DNA from: Sphingomonas sp. PAMC 26621
GTDB taxonomy: Bacteria > Pseudomonadota > Alphaproteobacteria > Sphingomonadales > Sphingomonadaceae
NCBI RefSeq assembly: GCF_000251145.1
Contig: NZ_AIDW01000004.1
Coordinates: 124,001-188,000, forward strand
Direction: 5' to 3'
DNA: 64,000 nt
Made by a program: the position numbers and the translations under genes. How positions within the stretch are numbered: position 1 is the first letter of the stretch; each line of letters starts with the position of its first letter. Positions 45,187 to 53,802 of the stretch are shown in pieces. Under the pieces are notes generated by a model. That model saw nothing but the letters and a program-made list of their open reading frames with translations. It made no database searches and was not told the origin of the DNA.

Positions 45187-46856
45187 ACAGGCTCGGCCGC
45201 TACCGGATCGACGATTGCCTCGGCGAAGGCGCGATGGCCGAGGTGTATCGCGCGCATGATCCTGAGATCGACCGGCAGGTCGCGATCAAGGTGCTCAAGC
45301 CCGATTTCGCGCGCGACCGCGAGATCGGCGCGCGCTTCCTGCGCGAGGCGCGCGCGGCGGGGGCGCTCTCCCACGCCAACATCGCGACGATCTATGACGT
45401 CGGCGAGACCGACGGGGTTGCCTATATCGCGATGGAACTGGTCGACGGCCAGCCGCTCGACGTCGCGCTCCAGGCGCAGGGGCGGATGCCGTACGAACGT
45501 GTCCTCGCGATCGGCCAGCAGCTTGCGAGTGCGCTTGCCTATGCGCATCGCGCGGGCGTCGTCCACCGCGACATCAAGCCCTCCAACATCCTGCTGTCGT
45601 CGGACGGCAGGACCGCCAAGCTGCTCGATTTCGGCGTCGCGCGGATCGGCGAGCTCGATCCGCTCGCCGCCGATGCGCAGCTCGGCCGGACGCAGGTCGG
45701 CCAGCTGATCGGCACGCCGCGCTATATGAGCCCCGAGCAGGCGCTCGGGCTGCCGGTCGATCAGCGCTCCGACCTGTTTTCGCTCGGCGTCGTGCTGTAC
45801 GAGATGGTGACGGGAAAGGTCGCCTTCCCGGGCACTGCGCTCGCGACGCTCGCGATCCAGATCGCGCAGGAGAAGGTCGAGCCGATCGACCGCAACGTCG
45901 GCGATTGCCCACCGGGGCTGCGCTTCGTGATCGACAAGCTGCTCGCGAAGAAGCCCGAACAGCGGTTCGCGACCGGCGAGGCGCTCGAACGCGCGCTCGC
46001 GCAGGAGCTTGCGGCGCATGCCGACAAGCCGGTCGGCAGGCGCGGCCTGTCGTTGCGGATCAAGCTGCCGCTCGCGCTGTCACTCGTCACCGCAGCGGCG
46101 CTGGTGGCGTGCACGACGACGACCATGGCGCGTGAGCGCGGCACGCTCGAACATATGGCGATCACCTCGGGCGGGTCGATCGCGTCGTTCGTCACCAACA
46201 ATGCCGCGGTGCTTGCGGCCGAGAATGCCGGACTTGCGGCGGGCGAGCAGGACTGGTCTGCACTCCAGGCGTTCGCGGTCACCGCGAGCCGCGACCCCGC
46301 AATCCGTGACCTGATCGTCACCGACAGCGGCGGGACGATCCGTGCGGCAGGCGACGCGAAGCTGGTCGGCCAGCGCTATCGCCCCGCCTCGGGCGAGCCG
46401 GTGATGGAACGCGCGGGCGATTCACAGGTCAGCGGCGTCGCGGACAGCGGGCGCGGGGCGGGGATCCGCTTCGTCCACCCGATCGTCTATGCCGGCGCGC
46501 GGTTCGGGACGGTCGATCTCGTCGTGCGGCGCACCGGGCTCGACGCTGCGCTTGCGGGCGCGCGTACGTCGCTGCTGCTGTTGAGCGCGGTGGTGATGCT
46601 CGCGGTGCTGCTGGTCGGCTATCTCAGCGGCGCGATGGTCGCGCGCCCGCTTGGCCGGCTGCGCAAGGCGCTCGACGATGCGGCGAGCGCGTCGTTCGCA
46701 CTGCGCATCTCGGACCGGCGTGGCGATGAATTCGGCGCGGTGTTCGAGGCGTTCAACCGCACCGCCGCCGCGATCGAACCGCGCCTGTCGGGCGAGGACG
46801 AAGGCGAGGCGGCGATGCTCGCGACGCGCGTCGCCCCCGCCAGACGCGCTGCCTGA
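45183..46856 (+). CDS. Transmembrane Ser/Thr protein kinase with periplasmic domain and C-terminal HAMP
   Basis: 557 residues. The kinase domain (about 5-275) is complete: G14EGAMAEVY loop, Lys36 in AIKVLK, HRD at 128-130 (VHRDIKPSN), DFG at 149-151 and GTPRYMSPEQ. A helix at about 295-314, a periplasmic segment of some 145 residues with a Cache-like look (RDLIVTDSGGTIRAAG), a second helix at about 463-485 and a HAMP domain (486-533) follow. HAMP is at the very end with no output after it, whereas the kinase is in front of helix 1. It overlaps the LysM lipoprotein gene by 4 bases and lies 14 bases before the FHA gene. Confidence 0.93.
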   Translation: MNRLGRYRIDDCLGEGAMAEVYRAHDPEIDRQVAIKVLKPDFARDREIGARFLREARAAGALSHANIATIYDVGETDGVAYIAMELVDGQPLDVALQAQGRMPYERVLAIGQQLASALAYAHRAGVVHRDIKPSNILLSSDGRTAKLLDFGVARIGELDPLAADAQLGRTQVGQLIGTPRYMSPEQALGLPVDQRSDLFSLGVVLYEMVTGKVAFPGTALATLAIQIAQEKVEPIDRNVGDCPPGLRFVIDKLLAKKPEQRFATGEALERALAQELAAHADKPVGRRGLSLRIKLPLALSLVTAAALVACTTTTMARERGTLEHMAITSGGSIASFVTNNAAVLAAENAGLAAGEQDWSALQAFAVTASRDPAIRDLIVTDSGGTIRAAGDAKLVGQRYRPASGEPVMERAGDSQVSGVADSGRGAGIRFVHPIVYAGARFGTVDLVVRRTGLDAALAGARTSLLLLSAVVMLAVLLVGYLSGAMVARPLGRLRKALDDAASASFALRISDRRGDEFGAVFEAFNRTAAAIEPRLSGEDEGEAAMLATRVAPARRAA

Positions 46857-46870
46857 AGGGACGCTGCCCG

Positions 46871-47893
46871 ATGTACATGCTGCAACTGTTCGATGCCGCG
46901 AACGAACTCCAGCCGATCGACGCGCGGCTGATGCGCGACGGCCTGATCCGGATCGGACGCGACAGCGCGGCGGACTGGACGATCGCCGATCCTGATTGCG
47001 AACTGTCGCGGTCGCACTGCGAGCTGGCGGTGGTCGCGGACGAACTGCGGCTGCGCGCGCTCGGCGCGAACGGGGTGTATGACGATACGACCGGCAGGCG
47101 CTTTCCCGACGCCACCGACGTCGCGGTGGAGATCCCGTCGACGATCCGCTTCGGGCGGTTTCGCCTCAAGGCAAGCCGCGCGCCGCACGGCGACGATCCG
47201 GTCGACGCCGCACGGACGATGGTGCTGACCCCGCCGCTCGGCTCGTCGGTCGCGGTGCCCGACGACTGGAGCGACGGCGCGTCCTTCGCCGGGTTCGGCG
47301 GGGAATCGCTGCTCGAGGCGTTTTGTGAGGGGGCCGGGCTCGACGCCTCGCTGCTTTCGAGCGAGGATCCGGCCGAGATCATGCGCCGCGCGGGCGCGGT
47401 GTACCGGCAGATGGTGCTCGGCGTCGGCGACCTGATGGCGGAGCGTGACCGCGCGCGCGGCCAGTACAAGCTGTCGCGTACGACGATCGGCGGGGCCAAC
47501 AACAATCCGTTCAAATGGGCGCCGACGCAGCGGCTCGCGATCGACCTGCTGCTGGCGGGATCGGGCAATTTCCTGTCGGGGCCGGCGGCGCTGCAGGTGT
47601 CGTTCCGCGACGTCAAACGCCATCTGATCGCGACCTTCGCGGGGCTCCACGGCAGCCTGCGCGCGGCGATCGACACGTTCGATCCCGTCGCGCTCGACGC
47701 GGCGGTCGCGCCGCGCGCGTCGATGCTCAAGAGCCGCACCGCCTTGCAGGCCGAGGAAGTCGCGCGGCGGCATGGCGATCTGACCGGGCAGCTCGACCAG
47801 GGCAGCGGCGGGTCGCTCGAGCGCGCGTTCGTCGCGGCCTATGACTCGGCCGAGGCGCAGTCGAACAGCCCGTCGCCCGCGGAGCCGGCATGA
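46871..47893 (+). CDS. FHA-domain protein with TagH-like (type VI secretion) C-terminus
   Basis: 340 residues with GAAGGGA upstream. The FHA domain (about 5-110) has IRIGRDSAADWTI, ELSRSHCELAVV and the Asn-Gly turn in LGANGVYDD, so phosphothreonine binding is likely. The C-terminal part has EIMRRAGAVYRQMVLGVGDL and NNNPFKWAPT followed by FRDVKRHLIA, the pattern of T6SS-associated FHA proteins (TagH/Fha). No other T6SS gene is present. It is probably the substrate and reader of the kinase's phosphorylation. Its stop overlaps the phosphatase start (ATGA). Confidence 0.88.
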   Translation: MYMLQLFDAANELQPIDARLMRDGLIRIGRDSAADWTIADPDCELSRSHCELAVVADELRLRALGANGVYDDTTGRRFPDATDVAVEIPSTIRFGRFRLKASRAPHGDDPVDAARTMVLTPPLGSSVAVPDDWSDGASFAGFGGESLLEAFCEGAGLDASLLSSEDPAEIMRRAGAVYRQMVLGVGDLMAERDRARGQYKLSRTTIGGANNNPFKWAPTQRLAIDLLLAGSGNFLSGPAALQVSFRDVKRHLIATFAGLHGSLRAAIDTFDPVALDAAVAPRASMLKSRTALQAEEVARRHGDLTGQLDQGSGGSLERAFVAAYDSAEAQSNSPSPAEPA

Positions 47894-48627
47894 TGCCCGC
47901 CGTAGCCTCGCGCGTTGCGGGTGGCGCGTTCATGGGGCAGTCGGTCGCACGGTCGCACGTCGGGCGAGTCCGTGCGATCAACGAGGATCGCGTGTTCGAT
48001 TGCCCCGATCATGGCCTGTGGGGGGTCGCCGACGGGATGGGCGGCCACGCCGGCGGGGACATCGCCGCGCAGACGATCGTCACCGCGTTGCGCGCGATGG
48101 TGGCGGGCGGGGATGCGCCCGATGCACCAGCGCTGATCGGCGCGATCCACGCCGCCAACGCCGCGATCGTCGCGCGCAACGGCGCGCTCGGGAGTGATGC
48201 CGGGTCGACCGTCGTCGCCGCGCAGATCGCGCCCGACGCGACCGCGACGATCGCCTGGGTGGGGGACAGCCGCGCGTATCTGGTGCGCGGCGGGGCGGTA
48301 CGGCAACTGACGCACGACCATAGTTTCGTGCAGGACCTGATCGACGCGGGCTTGCTCAGCGTCGAGGCGGCGGTGCGACACCCACGCGCGAATGTCGTAA
48401 CGCGCGCGCTCGGCGTCGCGCTTGCGCTCGACGTGGCGACGGTGGTGGTGAAGTTGCTGCCCGGCGATCTGCTGCTGCTCTGCTCGGACGGCCTGTCGCG
48501 CTCGCTGCATGATGGCGATCTGCTGGCGGCCGGGTCGCTCGATGCACTGGCCGATACGCTGATCGCGAACGCACTCGCGCGCGACGGGAGCGACAATACG
48601 AGCCTCGTGGCGATCCGGTACGGCTGA
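47890..48627 (+). CDS. PP2C-type Ser/Thr phosphatase (PppA/Stp-like)
   Basis: 245 residues. Metal-binding motifs of PP2C are GVADGMGGHAGGD (Asp48), AWVGDSRAYLVRGG, LCSDGLSRSLHD and GSDNTSLV. It is cytosolic, with no regulatory extension. It is the natural antagonist of the kinase encoded two genes upstream, removing phosphate from the FHA protein or the kinase. The order kinase-FHA-phosphatase is that of the T6SS threonine phosphorylation pathway. A 105-base repeat and a convergent gene end the operon. Confidence 0.93.
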   Translation: MMPAVASRVAGGAFMGQSVARSHVGRVRAINEDRVFDCPDHGLWGVADGMGGHAGGDIAAQTIVTALRAMVAGGDAPDAPALIGAIHAANAAIVARNGALGSDAGSTVVAAQIAPDATATIAWVGDSRAYLVRGGAVRQLTHDHSFVQDLIDAGLLSVEAAVRHPRANVVTRALGVALALDVATVVVKLLPGDLLLLCSDGLSRSLHDGDLLAAGSLDALADTLIANALARDGSDNTSLVAIRYG

Positions 48628-48650
48628 CAGGATTGCAATCCTCCCGTGTG

Positions 48651-48755
48651 CCTCCCCGGCGAAGGCCGGGGCCCAATAGCCAGACGGGAGATTGCGAGCG
48701 ACTGCGTTACGTTACCTCGGCCATCACTGCTGGGCCCGGCCTTCGCCGGGGAAGC
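48651..48755. repeat. 105-base palindromic element, copy C
   Basis: Arms 48651-48675 (CCTCCCCGGCGAAGGCCGGG...) and 48731-48755 are inverted with one base deleted in the right arm. The interior carries CGTTACCTCGGCCAT (48711-48725), the reverse complement of a 15-base block in copy A. It lies between convergent genes and could terminate both. Confidence 0.85.
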
Positions 48756-48790
48756 GCCTGCTGGAAGGAACGCGCTGCGTTGCGACCCCG

Positions 48791-51217
48791 CTACTTCCCC
48801 GCCGTCACACTCGCGAACACCGTCGGCGCGTCGCGCAACTGCAGGAAGATCCGCCCGTCGCGCGCCGCTGTCGTCGTGATCCGCGGATTGACGAAACCAT
48901 CCGGAATCGCCTGTAACGTATCGGCCTGTTCGCTCGCGCCGATCGCCTTGATGAGGAACAGCCGGTCGCCCGCGACCTGGCACTTGTCGCGCGCGGGGCA
49001 GGTCACCGAACGGATGTCGGGCAGGCGCACGATCGTCGCGAGCGCGGTCCAGTTCGACGGCGCATCGTCATGCCAGATGCGGAAGCGAACCGGGCCATAA
49101 GCAAGCGTGCCGAGCGTCTCGGTCGGCGCGAACGCGACGATCCCGGTCGTTGCATCCTGCAGGTCATAGCCCTTGCCCGCCTTGATCGTCCCCGTCGCGC
49201 GCCCGTCGGCCGTCGCGATTTCGATCCTTTCCTGCCCGTCGAGCGGTTCCATGCCGTCCTTGTGGAAGGCGAAGCTGATCCGCGCGTCCTGCGCGAACAC
49301 GTCGGGGTTGCTCAGCGTGATCGGCACGATGCCGTCATGCGCGGGGACCTGTCCCGCGATCCGCACCAGCGTCGCCCCGGTCCGGCGTCCGCCGACCGTG
49401 ACAGGCACGGTCTTGCGCCGCCCCGCGCTGAACGTGACCTCGGCGGTCAGGCTCGTCCCCGCGCCGATCGTCTGCGCCTTGGCGGAATCGTCCGCGAGCA
49501 GCGTCAGCCGGTCCTGATTGTCGACTCGCGTCAGCCCACCCGGGTGGAAGGCAAGCGGCCCGATCGTCATCGCCTTGACCTGGTCGAGCCGCGCGCCGGT
49601 CAGCACCGCCTCGTCGTCGCCGGCGTGGAAGGTGAGGTCGTCGACGCTCCCTGCCTCCTGCAACGCGGACAGCGTGATCACCGCGGGCGTCGTCCCGGCA
49701 GCCCCCTCGATCACGACCGACACCGCACCGGGCGCGGTCTTGTCGAGTGGCAGCGTCGCGACGATCCCGCGCGTGCCCGCCTGTTTCCACGTCACCGGCT
49801 TCGCCGCACCGTCGCCACGCCGGAGCGACACCTGCGTCACGCAGCCCGCGCCCCCGCCGAGGATCTCGACGTCGTTCGGGCGGCCGACCACCAGCGAAGT
49901 GCCCTCGGCGGTCTTCCACGCATTGAGCGCGGGGTTGGACAGCGCGAAGCTCGGCCCCTCGAACGGCGCGAACCCCCAGATGCCGTGGAGCTGCGCGGGG
50001 ATCGCCCCCCCGAACGGCCCCGCGGGCAGGGCGGCATCTAGGACATAGCCGCCGCGCCGCGCATCGGCATGGACCGGCACGTCGACCAGCGTCCCGTCCG
50101 GGCGCTTCAAGCGCAGCGCCATGTCGCGCGCGAACTGCGTGGCGTAGATCAGCGGTGCGCCTTCCACCGGCAACACCAGCCCGGGTGCAGCGCACAAGGC
50201 GATGTCGGGGGTCGAGGGGCGCAGCGGCGGCGGCTTGGGCGCCTCGATCGCGGGCATCGCGACGACCATCACCGAGGTCGGCTTGGCGAAGGACAGCGGC
50301 GTGTTGAGCAACAATGTCGCGCGGCCGTTGCCGATCTGCGCCAGCGCGGGGATGAACTGCAGTTGCGTCGACTGGAACGCGCCGAGCAGGCGGAACATGT
50401 CGCGCACCACGCCAATGTACGAGCTGTACGAGCCATAGCCCGCCTGCGGGGTCGCGCTGAGCTGGAACGCGAGGTCGGTCGGCGCGCCCGCGAGCGTCGA
50501 GGCGAGCGCCGAGCTGTGCGTATCTGCGAGCAACAGCGTCTCGCGGTCGCCGGTCAGGCAGGCCGCCTGGAGTTCGGCGGGTTGCTGGAGGCATTCCGCC
50601 TTGAGCTTGATCGCGAGGCTGCGCGTCAGCACCTGCGACGCGGCGGAGACGCTTTCGGGGTTCTGTCGTTCGGCCTTCAACGTCTCGCGCAAGAACGCGT
50701 CGAGCCGGGCGCGGTCGAGCGTTGCCTGGTTGAGCTCCTGCACCGCGCGGACGAACGCGCCGGGGCGCTTGCGAACGGTGCTGATCACCGCATCCGCGCC
50801 GCCGCCGCTTTCGGGGATGACGAGCAGCGCCATCTGCTGCGCGCCCTTGGGGACGGTCAGCGAGAAGTCCGGGCTCTTGCCCTTGCGGCTGTGTGCCTCG
50901 TGGAACCAGTCCTTCGAAGGCCGGTCGATCGCGCCGCGCAGGAAGCCCGCGACGATCCGGAAGCCCTCGGTCTGCTCGGGCGGCAGGTCGAGCTTGATCG
51001 AGACGACGTCGCCCTCGACGAGATTGGGAACCGCTTCCAGCGGGAGCGTCACCGTCCCGTGGCGCACCGAAACGACGACGTTGGGGCCTGCCAGATCGAA
51101 CGAGGAGGAGGCGGCGGACGCGGCGACGGGCGCGGCCAGCGCGACGAGCGGGGCCGCGGCCAAACCAAGCTGCCGTGCGATACGTCCTGCGGATTGAGGC
51201 AACGCTCTGAAATGCAT
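48791..51217 (-). CDS. Large exported protein of unknown function (808 residues)
   Basis: Starts at ATG 51217, preceded by AGGAGACC; the ORF extends further upstream but without a start signal. A signal peptide (RQLGLAAAPLVALAAPVAASA) is followed by a beta-rich protein with VVVSVRHGTVTLPLEAVPNL, a central helical stretch (ARLDAFLRETLKAERQNPES), then many Ig-like beta repeats (DDLTFHAGDDEAVLTGARLD, ARISFAFHKDGMEPLDG). Two cysteine pairs are near TCPARDKCQ. I do not recognise the family. It is convergent with the kinase operon, is the largest protein near it, and is probably periplasmic or surface-associated. Confidence 0.8.
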   Translation of the reverse strand: MHFRALPQSAGRIARQLGLAAAPLVALAAPVAASAASSSFDLAGPNVVVSVRHGTVTLPLEAVPNLVEGDVVSIKLDLPPEQTEGFRIVAGFLRGAIDRPSKDWFHEAHSRKGKSPDFSLTVPKGAQQMALLVIPESGGGADAVISTVRKRPGAFVRAVQELNQATLDRARLDAFLRETLKAERQNPESVSAASQVLTRSLAIKLKAECLQQPAELQAACLTGDRETLLLADTHSSALASTLAGAPTDLAFQLSATPQAGYGSYSSYIGVVRDMFRLLGAFQSTQLQFIPALAQIGNGRATLLLNTPLSFAKPTSVMVVAMPAIEAPKPPPLRPSTPDIALCAAPGLVLPVEGAPLIYATQFARDMALRLKRPDGTLVDVPVHADARRGGYVLDAALPAGPFGGAIPAQLHGIWGFAPFEGPSFALSNPALNAWKTAEGTSLVVGRPNDVEILGGGAGCVTQVSLRRGDGAAKPVTWKQAGTRGIVATLPLDKTAPGAVSVVIEGAAGTTPAVITLSALQEAGSVDDLTFHAGDDEAVLTGARLDQVKAMTIGPLAFHPGGLTRVDNQDRLTLLADDSAKAQTIGAGTSLTAEVTFSAGRRKTVPVTVGGRRTGATLVRIAGQVPAHDGIVPITLSNPDVFAQDARISFAFHKDGMEPLDGQERIEIATADGRATGTIKAGKGYDLQDATTGIVAFAPTETLGTLAYGPVRFRIWHDDAPSNWTALATIVRLPDIRSVTCPARDKCQVAGDRLFLIKAIGASEQADTLQAIPDGFVNPRITTTAARDGRIFLQLRDAPTVFASVTAGK

Positions 51218-51335
51218 CAGGTCTCCTGCGTCCGTCGGGTGTTCACAATAAGGCGCGTGCCAGGCCCTTCGTCCGCCGCAGGGCTTAGCGTGTGAACGAT
51301 CCCGCGCAAGGGGGCGCGGGCTGGACGCCCCCCGC

Positions 51336-52064
51336 TCAGCGACAGGCGCGCCAGCCCATGTCGCCGCGATCCGCCTGGTCGAGATGGAGGTGGTCGCGGT
51401 GCGCGGCGTTATAGTCGGGCGACAGGACCGTCGCGAACAGCGGGCACCCGCCGTCGCGCACCGCGTGGAGGAAGCGCCCGGGCGCATCGCCCTTCGACCA
51501 GTCGCGCAGCACCGACACGCGCCGCCCGTCCGCGAGCACGAACGCGCTGATGTCGATCGCATTGCCGGTCGAATGCTCGCTCCAATTGCCCTCGGACCGG
51601 CCGTACATCCGGCGGCACGCATAGCTCCCGAAATGCTCGATCCGCGCCACTGTCGTGCCCAGCAGGCCCTGCGCGGCGGGCTGGACGACCTGCGCCTGCC
51701 ATATCAGCAGTCCGGCGGCGACCGGGCAGGCGGTCGCGACGACGGGTGCGAGCGTCAGCATCTCCTGGCGCGGCGCGATCCGGACGCTGTTCCCGACGCG
51801 GCACGCCTCCGGGCCGCGCGGGGTCACCGCCGTGAAGCGCAAGCCGGCGTCCTTCAGCACGGCCCGGCACGCGGTCGCGTCGCGCCCGAGCGCGACGGTC
51901 TTGCGCCCGGTGAACAGACCGGCAGGCTGGTCGAGCCGGAGCGGAGTCCACGGCAGATCCTGCGGCGGCGGGCGGAACACAGCGAACAGCACCAGCGCGG
52001 TCGCGGCACAGAAGGCGAGCACCACGATCCGGCGCACCCAGCGAAGAGCAATCGATACAGCCAT
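51336..52064 (-). CDS. Extensin-like (D-Ala-D-Ala carboxypeptidase-related) protein
   Basis: 242 residues from ATG 52064; an upstream ATG at 52106 would add 14 residues. One N-terminal helix (RIVVLAFCAATALVLFAVF) anchors or exports it. The extensin-like domain has CPVAAGLLIWQAQVVQPAA, GSYACRRMYGRSEGNWSEHS, GNAIDISAFVLADGR and HRDHLHLDQA; the His/Asp pattern resembles Zn-dependent DD-carboxypeptidases, which would trim cell-wall peptides. Cysteines in ACRRMYG and GCPLFA may form a disulfide. It is downstream of malic enzyme on the same strand with a 64-base gap. Confidence 0.83.
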   Translation of the reverse strand: MAVSIALRWVRRIVVLAFCAATALVLFAVFRPPPQDLPWTPLRLDQPAGLFTGRKTVALGRDATACRAVLKDAGLRFTAVTPRGPEACRVGNSVRIAPRQEMLTLAPVVATACPVAAGLLIWQAQVVQPAAQGLLGTTVARIEHFGSYACRRMYGRSEGNWSEHSTGNAIDISAFVLADGRRVSVLRDWSKGDAPGRFLHAVRDGGCPLFATVLSPDYNAAHRDHLHLDQADRGDMGWRACR

Positions 52065-52128
52065 CAGCGCAGCCAACGCTGCACGCGGCGCATCGGCTGC
52101 ACCCAACGCAGTCGATCAGCGACGCGGA

Positions 52129-53802
52129 TCAATCGTAGCGCGCTGCCCACATCGTCGCTGCGATGTCGCTTTCCTGGATGACGCGGCACTCGGGCTGCGC
52201 GACTCCCTCGGCGATTGCCTGCCGTGCGACCGCGGTGGCGATGCGCAGCGCGATGTCGCGCAACCGGGTGATCGGCGGGAGCAGGGTGCCGCCTTCGCCG
52301 TCCATCGTCGCGAGTTCGCGCGCGGCGGCCATGAACATGCCCTCGGTCACGCTCCGCGCACCCACCGCGAGCGCGCCGAGCCCGACGCCGGGGAAGATGA
52401 AGACGTTGTTAACCTGCGTAACGCCCGCCACGCCGAACGGACTGCCGGTGCCGACGATCGCGCGGCCTTCGGTCCAGTTGAACAGGTCGGTCGGGTGTGC
52501 CTCGGCGCGCGAGATCGGGTTGGACAGCGGGAACAGGATCGGATGCTCGACGCCCGCCGCCATCGCGCGCACCACCGCCTCGCCGAACGCGCCGCTCTGG
52601 CCGGAAGTGCCGACCAGCACGGTCGGCCGGATCCGCTCGACCGTGCCGAGCAGGTCGAGCGGGATTGGGATGTCCGTCTCACGCCGCGCGAGCGCCGTCT
52701 GCGACGGGGTCAGCCCCGGCATGCCCGCGACGACCAGCCCGTCGCGATCGACCGCCCAGATCCGTGTACGGGCTTCGGCATCGCTCAGCCCGTCGGCGAC
52801 CATCGCGCGCACCAGTAGTTCGCCGATCCCGCATCCCGCAGCGCCTGCGCCGAACAGCACGATCCGCTGGTCCGCCAGCGCGCCGCCGGTCCGCCGGATC
52901 GCGGACAGCAACGTGCCCAGCGCTGTCGCGGCGGTGCCCTGGATATCGTCGTTGAAGCTGAGCAGTCGGTCGCGATAGCGATCGAGCAGGCGATGCGCGT
53001 TATGGCCTGCGAAATCCTCCCATTGCAGCAGCACGTTCGGCCAGCGTTCGGAGACCGCGGTCACGAAGCTCTCGAGGAAGGCGTCATATTCGTCGCCGCG
53101 GACTCGCGCATGCCGCCAGCCGACATACAACGGATCATCGCGCCGCGCGGCATTGTCGGTCCCGACGTCGAGCAGGATCGGCAGCACCTCCGCCGGATGC
53201 AGCCCCGCGCACGCGGTGTAGAGCGCGAGCTTGCCGATCGGGATGCCCATCCCGCCCGCACCCTGGTCACCGAGCCCGAGGATGCGTTCGCCGTCGCTGA
53301 CCACGATCACCTTGACCCGGTCGAACGCGGGGTCCGCGAGGATGTCCGCGATCCGGTGCTGGTTGGGGTAGCTCAGGAACAGCCCGCGCGGGCGGTGCCA
53401 GATTTCGCTGAACCGCTCGCACCCTTCGCCGACGGTCGGCGTGTAGATCAGCGGGAGCATCCGCGGCAGGTCCCGCTGGACCAGCGCGTGGAACAGGATC
53501 TCGTTCGAATCCTGGAGTTCACGGAGGAAGGCATAGCGGTGGAAATCGTCCGCCATCCCGTCGAGCGCGCGCGTCCGCCGGTCGATCTGGCTTTCCAGCG
53601 TCCCGATGTGCGGCGGGAGCAGCCCGTGCAGCCCGAACGCATCGCGCTCCGCCTCGGTAAAAGCGGTGCCCTTGTTGGTCAGCGGATCGGCGAGCAGCGC
53701 ACGCGCGGCGGCATGGATGGCATGAACGATGGCGGGGGTCCTTTTCTTAGAAGCGCAGGCTGATCCAGCCGGCGAGGAAATCGGAGCTCTTGAAGCCTGC
53801 AT
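52129..53802 (-). CDS. maeA: NAD-type malic enzyme
   Basis: 557 residues as drawn from ATG 53802. The core is clear: TNKGTAFTEAERDAFGLHGL, YTPTVGEGCERFSEI, VVSDGERILGLGDQGAGGMG, LQWEDFAGHNA, FNDDIQGTAATALGTLL and the NAD motif FGAGAAGCGIGELL. It decarboxylates malate to pyruvate. The start is uncertain: conserved homology begins near residue 36 and the ATG lies inside the end of the porin gene (56-base overlap); AAAAGGA precedes an ATC, not an ATG, near 53730. It probably feeds on malate imported by DctA. Confidence 0.9.
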   Translation of the reverse strand: MQASRAPISSPAGSACASKKRTPAIVHAIHAAARALLADPLTNKGTAFTEAERDAFGLHGLLPPHIGTLESQIDRRTRALDGMADDFHRYAFLRELQDSNEILFHALVQRDLPRMLPLIYTPTVGEGCERFSEIWHRPRGLFLSYPNQHRIADILADPAFDRVKVIVVSDGERILGLGDQGAGGMGIPIGKLALYTACAGLHPAEVLPILLDVGTDNAARRDDPLYVGWRHARVRGDEYDAFLESFVTAVSERWPNVLLQWEDFAGHNAHRLLDRYRDRLLSFNDDIQGTAATALGTLLSAIRRTGGALADQRIVLFGAGAAGCGIGELLVRAMVADGLSDAEARTRIWAVDRDGLVVAGMPGLTPSQTALARRETDIPIPLDLLGTVERIRPTVLVGTSGQSGAFGEAVVRAMAAGVEHPILFPLSNPISRAEAHPTDLFNWTEGRAIVGTGSPFGVAGVTQVNNVFIFPGVGLGALAVGARSVTEGMFMAAARELATMDGEGGTLLPPITRLRDIALRIATAVARQAIAEGVAQPECRVIQESDIAATMWAARYD

